64,000 nucleotides of DNA from Triatoma infestans (GCA_011037195.1 JAAEAF010000637.1:62001-126000); one strand, 5' to 3'. Positions 34,386 to 44,580 are shown, numbered from the stretch's first letter. A program made the numbers and translations. The notes: generated by a model not told the origin, from the letters alone.

Positions 34386-35389
34386 GAGTTTCGGTCACTC
34401 TAATTATTTAATGATCTCTTTTGAAAATAGGAGCGATAATATACAAATATTTTCCAAATAATATTACGATAAAAATCATAAAATTAAAAAATTATCCCTA
34501 ATACTTAAATTAACATTTATTTCAATGAATTTTTATTTATTGTTTTAATAATAGATATTTAAAATAACCAATTAGATTAGTTTTATGTGATATAAAGAAT
34601 GAAAAGCCTTTAAAGTAGAATGACTACTGGAAGTGGTAACTCACAGTAGTCTTGGTAGAGTGTTGCTAAAGTGTTAGCGGGCTCCAATAGTGGTGGGAGA
34701 TATTCACTAATGAAATTGAATTCCAGAGAGTTTAGAGTGCATTTTAAACCGTTTATCCAAAGGAGTAGTGTCTACGTTGTTACTATATAGTATAACCCAC
34801 TCTCTCACACACAATCTCTCTCTCTCTCTCTCTTTTGCTAATGGTATCCGAGAGCAGGCCTTGATATTACATTACTTGCCAGCACTTAAAGCTCAACTTT
34901 ACTTTGCGTAAAATAGAAAACTCTTTCAATATTGTTACCTAGAACTTTTTCTGGAATGTTTTTTTTTTTTATTCCCCACACCACCTTTCTTCAAACAATC
35001 TTTATTCTATTCATTCACCAATAAATTTTATTACTAACTTTAAAAAAAAATATATAATTTGACATAAAATGAATTACGGCTTGAATTCTTACAGCTGTAA
35101 GAGAAAGTGTTACTTAAATGCACCTTCTAGCTCAACGCCTTTAGCAAAAGCTTTTTGTGACTAAATATATATTGATGAAAAGTTTATTGTATAAAGAAGA
35201 ATTTATTGTTTAATCAACAACTATGTAAATTGTACTAATTGAAGGTCGTGTGAGTGTTTCCACACTAATTATTTTTTTCTCGTTATTTTTTAATTACTAC
35301 AGAAAGGGCAAAATTTTTATTTTCATATTTAAAAATAAAACTTCAAAATATAATTAATTAAAGTGGTATTCAAATCGTCAGGCATTAAA
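34386..35389. other. Unassigned AT-rich region
   Basis: Contains (CT)n at 34813-34832. A CTGTAAGAGAAAGTG motif at 35094 and GTCGTGTGAGTGTTTCCACAC at 35245-35265 look like a scrambled or diverged element C 3' end. No gene is recognised. Confidence 0.5.
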
Positions 35390-35736
35390 ATTACAATGAA
35401 ATGTTTGTACGGCAATGGCCAGAAGAGTTTTTAAAGTACCAACGTTTCGGGTAACATTGGTGTCCTTCTTCAGGTGCTTTGTAAAAATTTATTGGAGAAA
35501 ATACAGTATTTGACAGTATAATAATTATAAAAAAAGTGCATAGATTTATAACAAAAAAAAAGAAAAATTTAAATCAAAGAAATTTTAACAGAAGAAATTA
35601 TAAAACAGAAGTGACAGTAAATTAAATAAAATGATATTACACAATAAGAGAAAATAAGACAGATGGAAGATACCTTTATGGGTAGGAGAGGAGTAGACGT
35701 TGAGAACGTTGAGACTGAAATGAAGAGAGAATATTT

Positions 35737-36686
35737 GTTTACTTTCTCTTACTCCTAGTAAATTTTCGATATTGAGTTTTCACCGGAAATATCCGTTTTG
35801 AGGTCCCCTGAGTCCAAAAAAGTGGTTTTTAGCAAATGGTCTGTGTGTATGTATGTGAACAGCATAGCTCAAAAACGAAAAATCGTAGAAAGTTCAAACT
35901 TGATAATTCGTTTACTTATCACCATGGGATCCGACAGTGGGTCATCTGTCAAAATTTCTCAACCGGAAATACCACTTTACTAGTTGTTTTTTTTACGTTT
36001 TTGCGATTTTCTGAAAAATGGCTCCAACGATTTTCTTCAAACTTGCTATATCAACTAAATATACTAACAGCTACAACCTTTATTTGAAACATTTCTCCGG
36101 GAAAATTCATTTAAGGGTACTCTTGGGGAGGGGTGGGGTAGGTTTTTATCTAAAGTGCTATTTCAGTTTAGTAGACAATTTTGCCTTCTCAATTGTGTTA
36201 ATTAGAATTAAATGTGTTGTTGAAATTCAGAGTTTGATAAAAATCGGATAACCGGAAGTACATTTACATTACCACTTTACTAAATGATTTTTTTCACTTT
36301 TTTGCGATTTTCTCAAAAATGTCTCCGACGATTTTTTTGAAACATCATATATAAACTATACATACAATGATCTACAACTTTTGTTTGAAACATTTCTGTG
36401 GGAAAATTCATTTAAGGGCACTTTTAGGGGAGGGGTGGGGTTACAGCTTCCTTTAAAGTGCTATCATAGTTGATTATACAATTCTATCATCCAAATAAAA
36501 TTAGTTACAAATAAATAGATGGCCGAAATTCCTAGTTTCAAGAAAGTTAGTAAACCGGAAGTGCGTTTTTACTTGACAGTTTTTCAACGAATTGCATTAA
36601 ATTTGGCACACAAACTATAAAATTTGTCAATTATAATTTTGAGAACCTAGGAGAGTAAGAGAAAGTTGTGTGAGTGTTTCACACCA
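35737..36686 (+). mobile_element. Element C, copy 8, complete with target duplication
   Basis: 950 bases, from GTTTACTTTCTCTTACTCCT to TTTCACACCA. A 7-base duplication AATATTT flanks it at 35730-35736 and 36687-36693. The uninterrupted right arm of the host palindrome gives the pre-insertion sequence, so these ends are the best available definition of the family. Internal units start near 35962, 36252 and 36553 (spacing ~290 and ~300), each with a CCGGAA motif. It has no transposase and is non-autonomous. Confidence 0.9.
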
Positions 36687-37374
36687 AATATTTTTTAAAA
36701 TTTAAAAAAACTGTTAAAAGGTGGGAGGGTTAAGAAAAATGTTTGTAGTGAGGCGTGGCAATTTCAAATTTGGAAGAACAAAATTACTTGCGAGTATCTT
36801 CTTTTTTTTACGGGGGGTTAGAAAAATATTATTATAAGTTGAAGTTATGATTTATTTATCTTTATTTTTAGTTCTTTGTTTTTAAAATTGATAGAATTAA
36901 CCTTCATCTTCAATCACCTTCATCCGAATTCTATCAATTTTAAAAAAAGACAAAGAAATGATAACTTCAACTTACAAAAATATTATTTTTCTAACCCCCC
37001 TAACAAAAGATACTCGTCAGTAATTTGTACTTCCAAATTTGAAATTGCCGCGCCTCACTACAAACATTTTTCTTATCCCTCCCACCTTTTAACAGTTTTT
37101 TTAAATTTAAAAAAAAATACTCTCTCTTCATTTCAGTCTCAACGTTCTCAACGTCTACTCTTCTCCTACCCTAATGGTATCTTCCATCTGTCTTATTTTC
37201 TCTTACTGTTAATATCATTTTATATTTAATTTACTGTCACTTCTGTTTTATAATTTCTTCTGTTAACATATCTTTGATTTAATTTTATCTATATTTTTTG
37301 TTATTAATCTATGCACTTTTTTTATAACTACTATACTGTCAAATACTGTATTTTCACCAATAAATTTTTGCAGA

Positions 37375-37415
37375 GCTCCTGAAGAAGGGCACCAATGGTA
37401 CCCGAAACGTAGAGC
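37375..37415 (+). ncRNA. Hammerhead-ribozyme-like motif, right arm of fold-back K
   Basis: GCUC (37375-37378), CUGAAGA (37379-37385), one A, stem II GGGCACC/GGUACCC with an AAU loop and one C-A mismatch (37387-37403), GAA (37404-37406), ACGU (37407-37410), A at 37411 as candidate cleavage nucleotide, GAGC (37412-37415) closing a 4-bp stem I. All core positions are present. In the left arm the core is conserved but stem II and stem I are largely lost. Confidence 0.64.
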
Positions 37416-37480
37416 AACAAAGAATTCATTTTTTTTTTTAAACTTCTCTGGCTATTGCCGTACAAACATCTCATTATAAT

Positions 37481-37814
37481 TTATTAATTTTATTTTACTT
37501 ATAATCTCAATAGGATTATAGTAGGAGTTGATTAATTACACAATAAAGAAATTACAGTTTTTTAAAATATTATGAGAAAAAAAGTAGAGTGAACCAGAAT
37601 AAAAGGTTAAATTGTGAATCTATTTTTTTGTACACATATTTAAATCTAATTTGCATATAATTAAATAATAATATAATCATAATAAAAAGAAAGCATGAAA
37701 CAAAGTGTTTTGAAATTAAAACTTGATACAATAAAATAAACTTTCCGACTTTAAAGTGAAGTAAACATTGTAAGCAAACTAATTATCCAACAAAAATGCA
37801 TTTACATATTTGTT
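37481..37814. other. AT-rich spacer
   Basis: No feature recognised. Confidence 0.5.
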
Positions 37815-38178
37815 GTGGTTGGTTCCGTAGAGCTGGAAAGTATCAGAGATATTTTCACATGATAGCCTGCTTCTTTTTGTGGTCATCGACCGGTTTTGGG
37901 CGTTCACCCATCTTCAGGATGCTTTTTGTCAAAACGGTGTAATAACATGGACTTGCACAGAGCAAAAATACCGTTGATACACTTTAATCTAATAACATAG
38001 TCTTGCACAGAGCAAATACAACGTACCACAGTGTACCAACTACATTTGCGCTGTGCAAGTCTATGTTATTACAACTGTTTGACAAAAACATCCTGATGAT
38101 GGGAGAACGCCCGAAACCAGTCGATGGCCACAAAAAGAAGCACACTATCACGGAAAATGTCTCTGATATGAACTGATT
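37815..38178 (+). mobile_element. Fold-back element B3
   Basis: The left arm contains TCATCGACCGGTTTTGGGCG and the right arm CGCCCGAAACCAGTCGATGG, with mirrored CTTGCACAGAGC/GCGCTGTGCAAG and outer GCCTGCTTCTTTTTGTGG/CCACAAAAAGAAGC blocks. In the centre, CATAGTCTTGCACAGAGCAA is partly repeated. The outermost GTGGTTGGTTCCGTAGAGCT is present only on the left. Confidence 0.85.
38089..38126 (+). ncRNA. Hammerhead-like core, right arm of B3
   Basis: CAUC (38089-38092), CUGAUGA (38093-38099), U, stem II GGGAGAACGCCC (3 bp plus mismatch, 38101-38112), GAA (38113-38115), ACCAGU (38116-38121), C (38122), GAUG (38123-38126) pairing with CAUC. The core is intact but stems II and III are weakened by substitutions. 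In the left arm (minus, 37917-37888) the G of GAA is changed to A. Confidence 0.5.
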
Positions 38179-38234
38179 ATATTATAGTCCAGACGAGAGC
38201 GTCAATAATATTGAACCAAACTATTCATACAGTT

Positions 38235-38655
38235 TGCAATTTTACGCTATAAATTCCGCACAACTACCTAGAAATCATTTTATTTTTTCTGGAAAAATAT
38301 CGCAAATAAAGCTGATAAGTTTATATTTAACCATTCCAAGTTTAATGAAAATCGTTACTGTTGTTTTCGAGAAAAAATGCCCAAAAGCCCCCCAAAATAT
38401 GAATTTTTCCCCGGGGAAAATGTTTCCAATAATAGCCCATAGTTTGAAATACTAAGTTTACAGAAAATCTTTGGATTTATCCCAAAAAAAAAGAAGAAGA
38501 AAACTAAATGACATTTTCAATAAAGCGATAATTCCGGTTGATTTGTTTTTCACCAAAAATCTTAATGTCGAGTCCTCTAGTTGAACTTTAACGAAATATC
38601 AAATTTGAATATTCTTGGAATTTTTGTTTTTGAGTTATTTACTAACACTTGGAGA
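38235..38655 (-). repeat. Element C-related older subfamily, reverse copy
   Basis: Reverse-strand counterpart of 24056-24350, extended at its left by a segment with TAAGTTTATATTTAACCATT. Shared blocks include GATAATTCCGGTTGATTTGT and TTTAACGAAATATCAAATTT. Confidence 0.72.
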
Positions 38656-39533
38656 AAATAATAATATGTAACGAAGGAAATTACATTGTAAATCAGTAAA
38701 TGTTAGTGACATTTTAACTTACATTTTTATATTTTACGTTACAGAATGAGAATAAAAGAATCTTGTGGTTGGTTCTGAAAACCTGGAAAGCATCAGAGAT
38801 ATTTTCACGTAATAGCCTGCTTCTTTTTGTGGTCATCGACCGGTTTCGGGCGTTCGCCCATCTTCGGGATTCGTTTATCAGACAGTGTGACAATACAGAT
38901 TTGCACAGAGCAAATTCTGTTTACACACTGATTGGTGTTTTAAATTGTATTTAAAACTAAACTCTTAAACTCGGTCAAGGGGTATGGTGATGGTAACTGG
39001 GTGAAAAAAAACACGTATTTGGGTTGTTAAAGGGGCAAATTTTCCTTCGCCCATCATCAGGATGCTTTTTGTAATAACACTGTGATAACATAGTGTAGTG
39101 GAAGAAGAAATGCAAAAATAAATAGTTTTGAAAAATATTTTAAGTGAAATAATTTTGGCAAAAATAATGTATTTTGTTAGAGTCAGGTACTGTAATTTAA
39201 GGTCATTGCTATTAGGGAGACAAAGGCACAAGAATCCATTAAATTAATACAATGCCACATGGCCAAGTGTTTTGTAAGAGAAGGCATTCTTTCGAACAGT
39301 CTGCGCTCTGCCTTCTAACAAGAATAGTCTGTTGTAGACATTTCAAAGCAATTCCAAAGCAGAACATTACTTCAGGAATCGGCTATCTTAGAATCAGTGC
39401 AGTTCCACAATATATTAATAAGTTTATAATATCTTTGCAAATAACTTGTAGTTATTATTTTAGTAGAATATATTTATTGTTAGCAGTGGTGACTACTTTC
39501 TTATTTCGGATACTTCTCTCTTAAATATATATA

Positions 39534-40187
39534 TATGTCTATAGATTTTCGGGTATTGGTCAATGAAAAAATTTTTTAGTTAAAGGTAAACGTTTCGAAA
39601 AATCTTGTAACAAAAAAACGGATATAGCAGGATTAAATATAGCTTATTACAATTTAATAAACCAAACATAATGTTTTGTTACTGTAGCATCTGGTGGCCA
39701 GTTCAGAAAACACATGCCACAGAAAACCTTTATTGTTACCTACCCTGGATAGAATTATATTGTCATTCTACTATTTGTCATCACACTAACCTTTGTGCAA
39801 TATTTTTAGTCAGCAGAGTTTGATTTTTTTAGTTCTTTTATAATTTTTATAATTTTAATTTTTTAATAGATTACTTAATATTAAAATAATAGAATATAAT
39901 TTATATAATTATAAAAATGCAATAATAACATTTGATGAAAACATCTTAGTTTTGGTAGGTTATCGTAACACACTTAGTATTTCTATTTTTCAGTTTTTAT
40001 TTTCATGTAAAAAAAAAATTTTTTTATATTTATTTTTGTTGATTTTGTTGTTGTATACAAGTACTGAGGAAGATTATGAAATATAATCGAAACGTTTACC
40101 TTTAACTAAAAAATTTTTTCATTGACCAATACCCGAAAATCTATAGACATATTGCAACATTGACTGGTCGAGAACATTTTCATTGAT
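39534..40187 (+). mobile_element. Fold-back element J with 62-base perfect inverted ends
   Basis: 39537-39598 and 40087-40148 are perfect reverse complements over 62 bases. The 3' side continues about 39 bases further (ATATTGCAACATTGACTGG...). A 13-base duplication TTAAATATATATA (39521-39533 and 40188-40200) flanks the element, although the tract is AT-simple. The interior of about 490 bases is AT-rich without a frame of note. Confidence 0.84.
40061..40099 (+). ncRNA. Hammerhead-like motif in fold-back J
   Basis: GUA (40061-40063), CUGAGGA (40064-40070), A, stem II GAUUAU/AUAAUC of 6 bp with GAAAU loop (40072-40088), GAA (40089-40091), ACGU (40092-40095), U (40096), UAC (40097-40099) pairing with GUA. 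Every core position is satisfied. The left arm keeps only the ACGTTTCGA part of the motif, so the 5' copy is truncated within the ribozyme. Confidence 0.6.
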
Positions 40188-40345
40188 TTAAATATATATA
40201 CATACAAACACAAGCCACTTTTATTAAACCGCTCGTGCTACACCAACTACTGCCATAAAACACACAAAAACTCATTACACACGATTACATTACAATAGAT
40301 TTGTTCTGTGCAACTCTATGTTATCAAAGTGTTAGAATGATTCTT

Positions 40346-41107
40346 CGGTGGTAACTAAAAATATTGTTATAGCCATCACGCCTTTTTTGTACGAAAAAAT
40401 AATATAAATTTTAAGGAACTTCATCTTATTTAGAATTCTTCAAAGAAACAAAAAAAAAAAAAAATCCGCAACAATATAATGAGAGAGAAGCATGTAAGGA
40501 TTGTTGACTAAATATGATTGCAAGTGGAATGTAGTTAATACCAAAAGTAATACATGTTAACAATGATTTATGGGAAAAGTATGAAATGAGATCCTGCCTG
40601 AAGAATATACGTCTTATTTTCGCCTTGTTATCAAAAAGAAAAAGACAGAAAAAAAAAATATAAGATAGACTTTTCCTTCTTTTAATCTAAACTTTTCTCA
40701 CTGATAAGGATTCCTTTCCCTCACCACAGGCACGTTCCTTTTATCCCTACTTTCTTACAGAAATATCTACTCAACCCCCTCTTTCTTGTTACCATCCACT
40801 GTCCTTCCTTAAAAATCGATTGTTTCTTTTTTTCCCTCTTTTTTTTTTTTTTTCTTGTTCCTTTTAAATACTTTTTGTTTCGCTCTTCACCTTAAAATAA
40901 ACAAAAGAACAAATTTATATCCTAGCTAGCGTACAAACTATTTTAAAATGCTTGAATTGAGAAATATATTAGTATTATTTATTTATTTACATTTAGAAAA
41001 TACATTTTATTGCATAAAATAAAATCAAATATAACAAGCAAATGAACATAAAACTATATTCATAAAAATAAAGAAATCTTATAACATAATATGATTAAAT
41101 TACAATC

Positions 41108-41139
<32 letters not shown>

Positions 41140-41469
41140 CAGGATTTCCTCACAACATTGAGGTTCTCTTCAACCAAAAAACTTTTTTTAATTTTCCTCT
41201 CTACAATTCTCTATCCTAGGTTTCTTCCTCCCTGAATCCATTCCCATATAAAGTTTCTACCACTTCATCCATTCATATCCGTCTCGGCCTTTCACTACTT
41301 TTTCTTCCTTCTACGATCCAATTAAGGTATCCAAGCCTCGGTAGTCTGTCCTCTCTCTCTCAACCTTCTCACAAGGGCCGTACCATTGTAACAGTTTCTT
41401 CTCTATTCTCTGAAGTACACTGTTCTTTCCTCAAATTTCTCGATTAAATCCTCTTTCTGTTCGCAACAC
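40346..41469. other. AT-rich region with long poly(T) and pyrimidine-rich DNA
   Basis: Pyrimidine-rich DNA at 40670-40870 and a T run of about 28 at 41108-41135, followed by C/T-rich sequence to 41400. The T run could be the tail of a minus-strand retroelement, but I cannot name one. Confidence 0.5.
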
Positions 41470-42240
41470 TCTGGCAAAAAATGGAAAAGTAAATCCAAGG
41501 AAACAAGCCTGGTATTTATCGATTTGGTGTAAGCATACGACAGCGTACCCAGGATACTTTTGTCGAAGGCATTAGCAATGGCCCACATTGATAAATCGAT
41601 CATAGATCTCAAAAAATGGATTTACAGAAATAACAGATATCGAATAAAAGTAAGCAGACATCTTCTGGTATTTTATCCGTCGTAACATGCATATTGTTTG
41701 TCTTCCTGACTGACCGGTTTCGGTTTTTCATCTGTCGTCAGAGCAAATTCACCAAGTTCATGTACAATGTAATGTTTCTGTTACATTCACACTTGTTGGT
41801 TTGTTGGTTGTATATAATTATAGACATTAATTATATACAATTATTAATTGTTCATTTATTATATACGATTAATTATATAATTGGACATAATTATATACAA
41901 CCAACAAGTGTGAATGTAATAGAAACATTATGTTGAAGTGAACTCTCTACACGAACTTGGTGAATCTGCTTTGACGATGGATGAAAATCCGAAACTGGTC
42001 AGGAAGAAAATCAATATGGATGCTGTGACGGATAAAATACCAGATATTATCCAGCACTGCGGACTTATCCACATATTCAATAAGCAAACATCTGTCAACC
42101 GAATTTGGGACCAACAAAGGCCTCCTACAAGGATGTTCCCACACGCTTTTCAAAATATTCTTGGAAGCATTCTTATCACGATGGAATAACTAGTGCAAAC
42201 AAATGGGCATCAAAATGGGACAAAGCTACATAAACAACCA
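41470..42240 (+). pseudogene. LINE reverse transcriptase remnant split by fold-back A2
   Basis: Left part: ETSLVFIDLV, a stop, then AYDSVPRILLSKALAMAHID near 41500-41590. This is RT block A with the catalytic Asp, where KAYDSVP is typical of LINEs; the Lys codon is now TAA. Right part after the insertion, in shifted frames: GLLQGCSHTLFKIFLEA near 42119-42170 and QMGIKMGQSY near 42200-42230, the RT blocks that follow block A. Block C (ADD) is not reached. The two halves join when A2 and one copy of its target duplication are removed. The LINE was decayed, or decayed in parallel. Confidence 0.75.
41664..42080 (+). mobile_element. Fold-back element A2 inside a LINE
   Basis: Inverted arms sharing CTGACCGGTTTCGG / CCGAAACTGGTCAGG and CAACCAACAAGTGTGAATGTAA-type blocks, centre near 41850. 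Thirteen-base duplications TAAGCAGACATCT (41651-41663) and TAAGCAAACATCT (42081-42093), one mismatch, flank it. The right end reaches the family's full end (GCGGACTTATCCACATATTC); the left is truncated. Ribozyme-like cores are damaged: stem II on the left, C3 changed to U on the right. Confidence 0.87.
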
Positions 42241-43799
42241 TAAATAATTACAATTATAAATTAAATAAATTAATAATATTATATAATAAAATTAAAATTA
42301 GAATATTTTCAAATCTTTATCAATGAAAATAACTAAACTATTTCATTAACAATGAATTGTAATATTGTAATATTGAGGGCAATATTTGGCCTTATTTTTA
42401 AAGTGTTTATGAAAAAACTTAGAAAGCACTATTTTTTTCGTTACATCACTTTTAACTGAAAAAAATGTTTTAGAAATAAATAATAGACATTTATGTATGT
42501 AGGTAGATAAATACAAGAAATTTAGTGAAAAAAAATCTTTGAAACCGTTTTTGAGGAAATCAAGTCAAACTAAAAGAAAATCAATCGATAAAGTGATATT
42601 TTTGGACACATACACATAAAACAAACACATATAGATCATTTGGTGTTCAAGTAGTTATTTGTAGCAGATTTTTTGGTACGTTTCTTCCTACAATATTGAC
42701 AAGTTTATCCACCAGCCAATCGTAATTTAAATAAATTGAATTAACGGTATTTTTCCCGTTACTAGGCTGATGTAAGATTTGGCGTAACAAGGGAAGTTTC
42801 CATATAGAGTTTAAAAAAAAAGAACAATAACTGACCGCATTCACTAGTGCAAAAATATGAGCAAATTCCCAAATTATAGAAAGATGCAACATAAAACTTA
42901 TCAGCCAATGAATGAAATAGAATTTCTTTACACGTCATCTGTCAGGTTTTCTACTCTTTAAAATACTAAGAAATTTCCAGTTAACTGTAGCGGATCGAAT
43001 ACAGCAATGGTACTCACAAGTGAATGTATGTGAACTAGAAATGACACAGTTTTTATATGAGAACTATCCAAATTTTAGTAAATTCTCTTAATGAAATATC
43101 AGTATAAAATTTTATTGATATTAACTGTAAGAGAATAATTACATATCAATAAATTCAGATATGATTATCGAGGAATATGTGAATTCAGCATAGAACATAT
43201 AAAGAAATTCCTGGTAATTTGAAAAGCAATTTCTTTATATGTTCTATGCTGAATCTTATCACTTAGATTTTAACATTATCGGTAGACTGAAGCTGGCCGC
43301 ATCCTATAGTCAACAATTAATATAAATTCGATTATACTTTACCAGGTAAAACTGTTAATTTATATTAGGGATTCTCTTTGCTTTTAATAATTAAATGAAA
43401 CCATATAAATCAGTTCTTATCTGCGTAAATGTAATTTTATAAGAGAGGCGTATTTATCAAAAAATAATCTTGGCATTATTACAAAAGGGAGAACTGATAG
43501 AAAGATAACCAAAATGAGAAAAAGATAAACTACCTGATGTTATCACAGTAGACGAATGGCAGTGTAGTTTTAGCACTTCAAGTTATAAAAGTATTCATTC
43601 GCTATATTCATTGACACATCGTCTGAAAGATTCTGATAGATTTTGTTTTGTTTTTTTAATTACAAATGGAGATGCATTGAATAAAAATCAAATTTACAGC
43701 CTACTCTAGGTAGGTGGTAGTTTTCGTGTAAAAATTTTTAAAAATTTGTATTTTCACTAAAAATACATGTTTAAGGTTTCCATTACGAAAAAAATAAAA
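42241..43799. other. AT-rich region with a decayed element C-like block
   Basis: 42400-42640 shows weak element C minus-strand order (AAAGAAAATCAATCGATAAA, CACATACACATAAAAC). A perfect hairpin lies at 43184-43254. No gene is recognised. Confidence 0.5.
43184..43254. repeat. Perfect 26-bp inverted repeat
   Basis: TTCAGCATAGAACATATAAA(GAAATT) at 43184-43209 is exactly complementary to 43229-43254, with a 19-base loop. It is not part of any element recognised here. Confidence 0.9.
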
Positions 43800-43811
43800 G
43801 ATTTTGCGAAT

Positions 43812-44159
43812 CAGAGACATTTTCCGTGATAGCCTGCTTCATTTTGTGGTCATCGCCCGGTTTCAGGCGTTCGCCCATCTTCAGGATGCGTTTTTCAGAC
43901 TGTGACAACAGTGTGTAAAACTAAGTTTGAATTCTTTAACTTGAAGTGCAAAAGCTCAGAGTGTAAGCTTTAACTGAGTCAATGTGTAAAGCTGAATTTG
44001 CTCTGTGCAAGTCTGTGTTTTCACACCGTCTGAAAAACGCATCCTATCCTGAAGATGGGCGAACGCCCGAAACCGGTCGATGACCACAAAATGAAGCAGG
44101 CTACCACGGAAAATGTCTCTGATGCTTTCCAACTCTGCGGAATCAACCACCACAACAAC
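43812..44159 (+). mobile_element. Fold-back element B5, with precise target duplication
   Basis: Arms mirror each other around about 43975 (CATCGCCCGGTTTCAGGCGT with CGCCCGAAACCGGTCGATGA). A 12-base perfect duplication GATTTTGCGAAT lies at 43800-43811 and 44160-44171. The right arm reaches the family's full end (TTTCCAACTCTGCGGAATCA, then ACCACCACAACAAC); the left starts inside the arm. This fits a plus-oriented, 5'-truncated retrotransposed copy. Confidence 0.9.
44045..44082 (+). ncRNA. Hammerhead-like core, right arm of B5
   Basis: UAUC (44045-44048), CUGAAGA (44049-44055), U, a 4-bp stem GGGC/GCCC with GAAC loop (44057-44068), GAA (44069-44071), ACCGGU (44072-44077), C (44078), GAUG (44079-44082) forming a 4-bp stem I with one U-G. 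This is the best-preserved B-family motif. In the left arm the U16.1 equivalent is replaced (ACCGGG). Confidence 0.6.
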
Positions 44160-44261
44160 GATTTTGCGAATAGTTGTATGTGTGAGTTGTGTATTTATTA
44201 GTGCGTTTATGATTGAAACCAAACAATCGGAGAATATTCCTTTTAGGTACCATCACCAAAT

Positions 44262-44580
44262 CTGCCCCGCATATTTCTTCGTCTTCTTCTTCCTTAGGCT
44301 CTACAGCCCTTGCAGGGCTTAGCCTCCTTTAGCAGATTGTCCCAACCATCTTTGTCTGTAGCTTTCCTTCTCCACTGTTTGACGCACTGTTTCCATCTTC
44401 ATCAGATCCGCCTCCACATCCTGCAGCCAACCTAACCTTGGCTGGCTTCTAGGTGTTCTACCTCCTCGGTGCCCTTCATAGACCTTTCGAGGGGCTCTTT
44501 CCACACTTATTCTGTGAATGTGTCTCAACCAGCGCAACCTTCCCACTTTTATGGCAGCCACAAGCGTCTCTTCTCCCATC
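44262..44580 (-). pseudogene. LINE 3' end (RTE/CR1-like polymerase tail)
   Basis: An 86-codon minus frame from 44579 begins MGEETLVAAIKVGRLRWLRH, then VERAPRKVYEGHRGGRTPRS and WLQDVEADL...RQRWLGQSAKGG. The pattern RLRWL-H...GRRGRPR-RW-D-V--DL...A-DR--WR is the C-terminal tail found after many RTE- and CR1-like RT domains. A short 3' UTR (GAAGAAGAAGACGAAGAAAT on the minus strand near 44295-44276) follows. The frame is open here, but the RT and endonuclease are absent, so it is a 5'-truncated LINE copy. Confidence 0.75.

Larger units (their letters stand above)
35390..37480. mobile_element. 2.1-kb palindromic fold-back element K, split by element C
   Basis: Left arm 35390-35736 plus 36694-36900 and right arm about 36915-37480 are reverse complements around a centre near 36905. 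Matching pieces include TTTGTACGGCAATGGCCAGA with TCTGGCTATTGCCGTACAAA at the outer ends. A C copy interrupts the left arm. Both arms carry a ribozyme-like motif near their outer end (35441-35473 and 37375-37415). The 117-codon frame at 36876-37229 lies inside the arm and is not a gene. Confidence 0.87.
39094..40294. mobile_element. Solo LTR-like element E2, split by a fold-back
   Basis: TGTAGTGG... to ...CATTACA with a 4-base duplication ATAG at 39090-39093 and 40295-40298. Without the insertion at 39534-40187 and its duplicated target, E2 is 534 bases. Blocks GGTCATTGCTATT, AGGCATTCTTTCG-ACAGTCT and CAAGCCAC-AAACCGCTCGT match E1 and E3. Confidence 0.82.
38763..40345. mobile_element. Fold-back element B4, carrier of a two-level nest
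   Basis: The left arm (38763-38935) has GTCATCGACCGGTTTCGGGC, and a second partial arm segment (39045-39093) has CGCCCATCATCAGGATGC. The remaining right arm starts after the nested LTR at 40299 (TTTGTTCTGTGCAACTCTAT). The intervening 39094-40298 is solo LTR E2 and its duplicated target. The left motif reads CCGAAGA instead of CUGAAGA, so the core is broken there. Confidence 0.78.

Noticed and set aside
36876..37229. 117-codon frame
   Set aside because: It lies inside a palindrome arm and has no family resemblance; the other arm does not preserve it.
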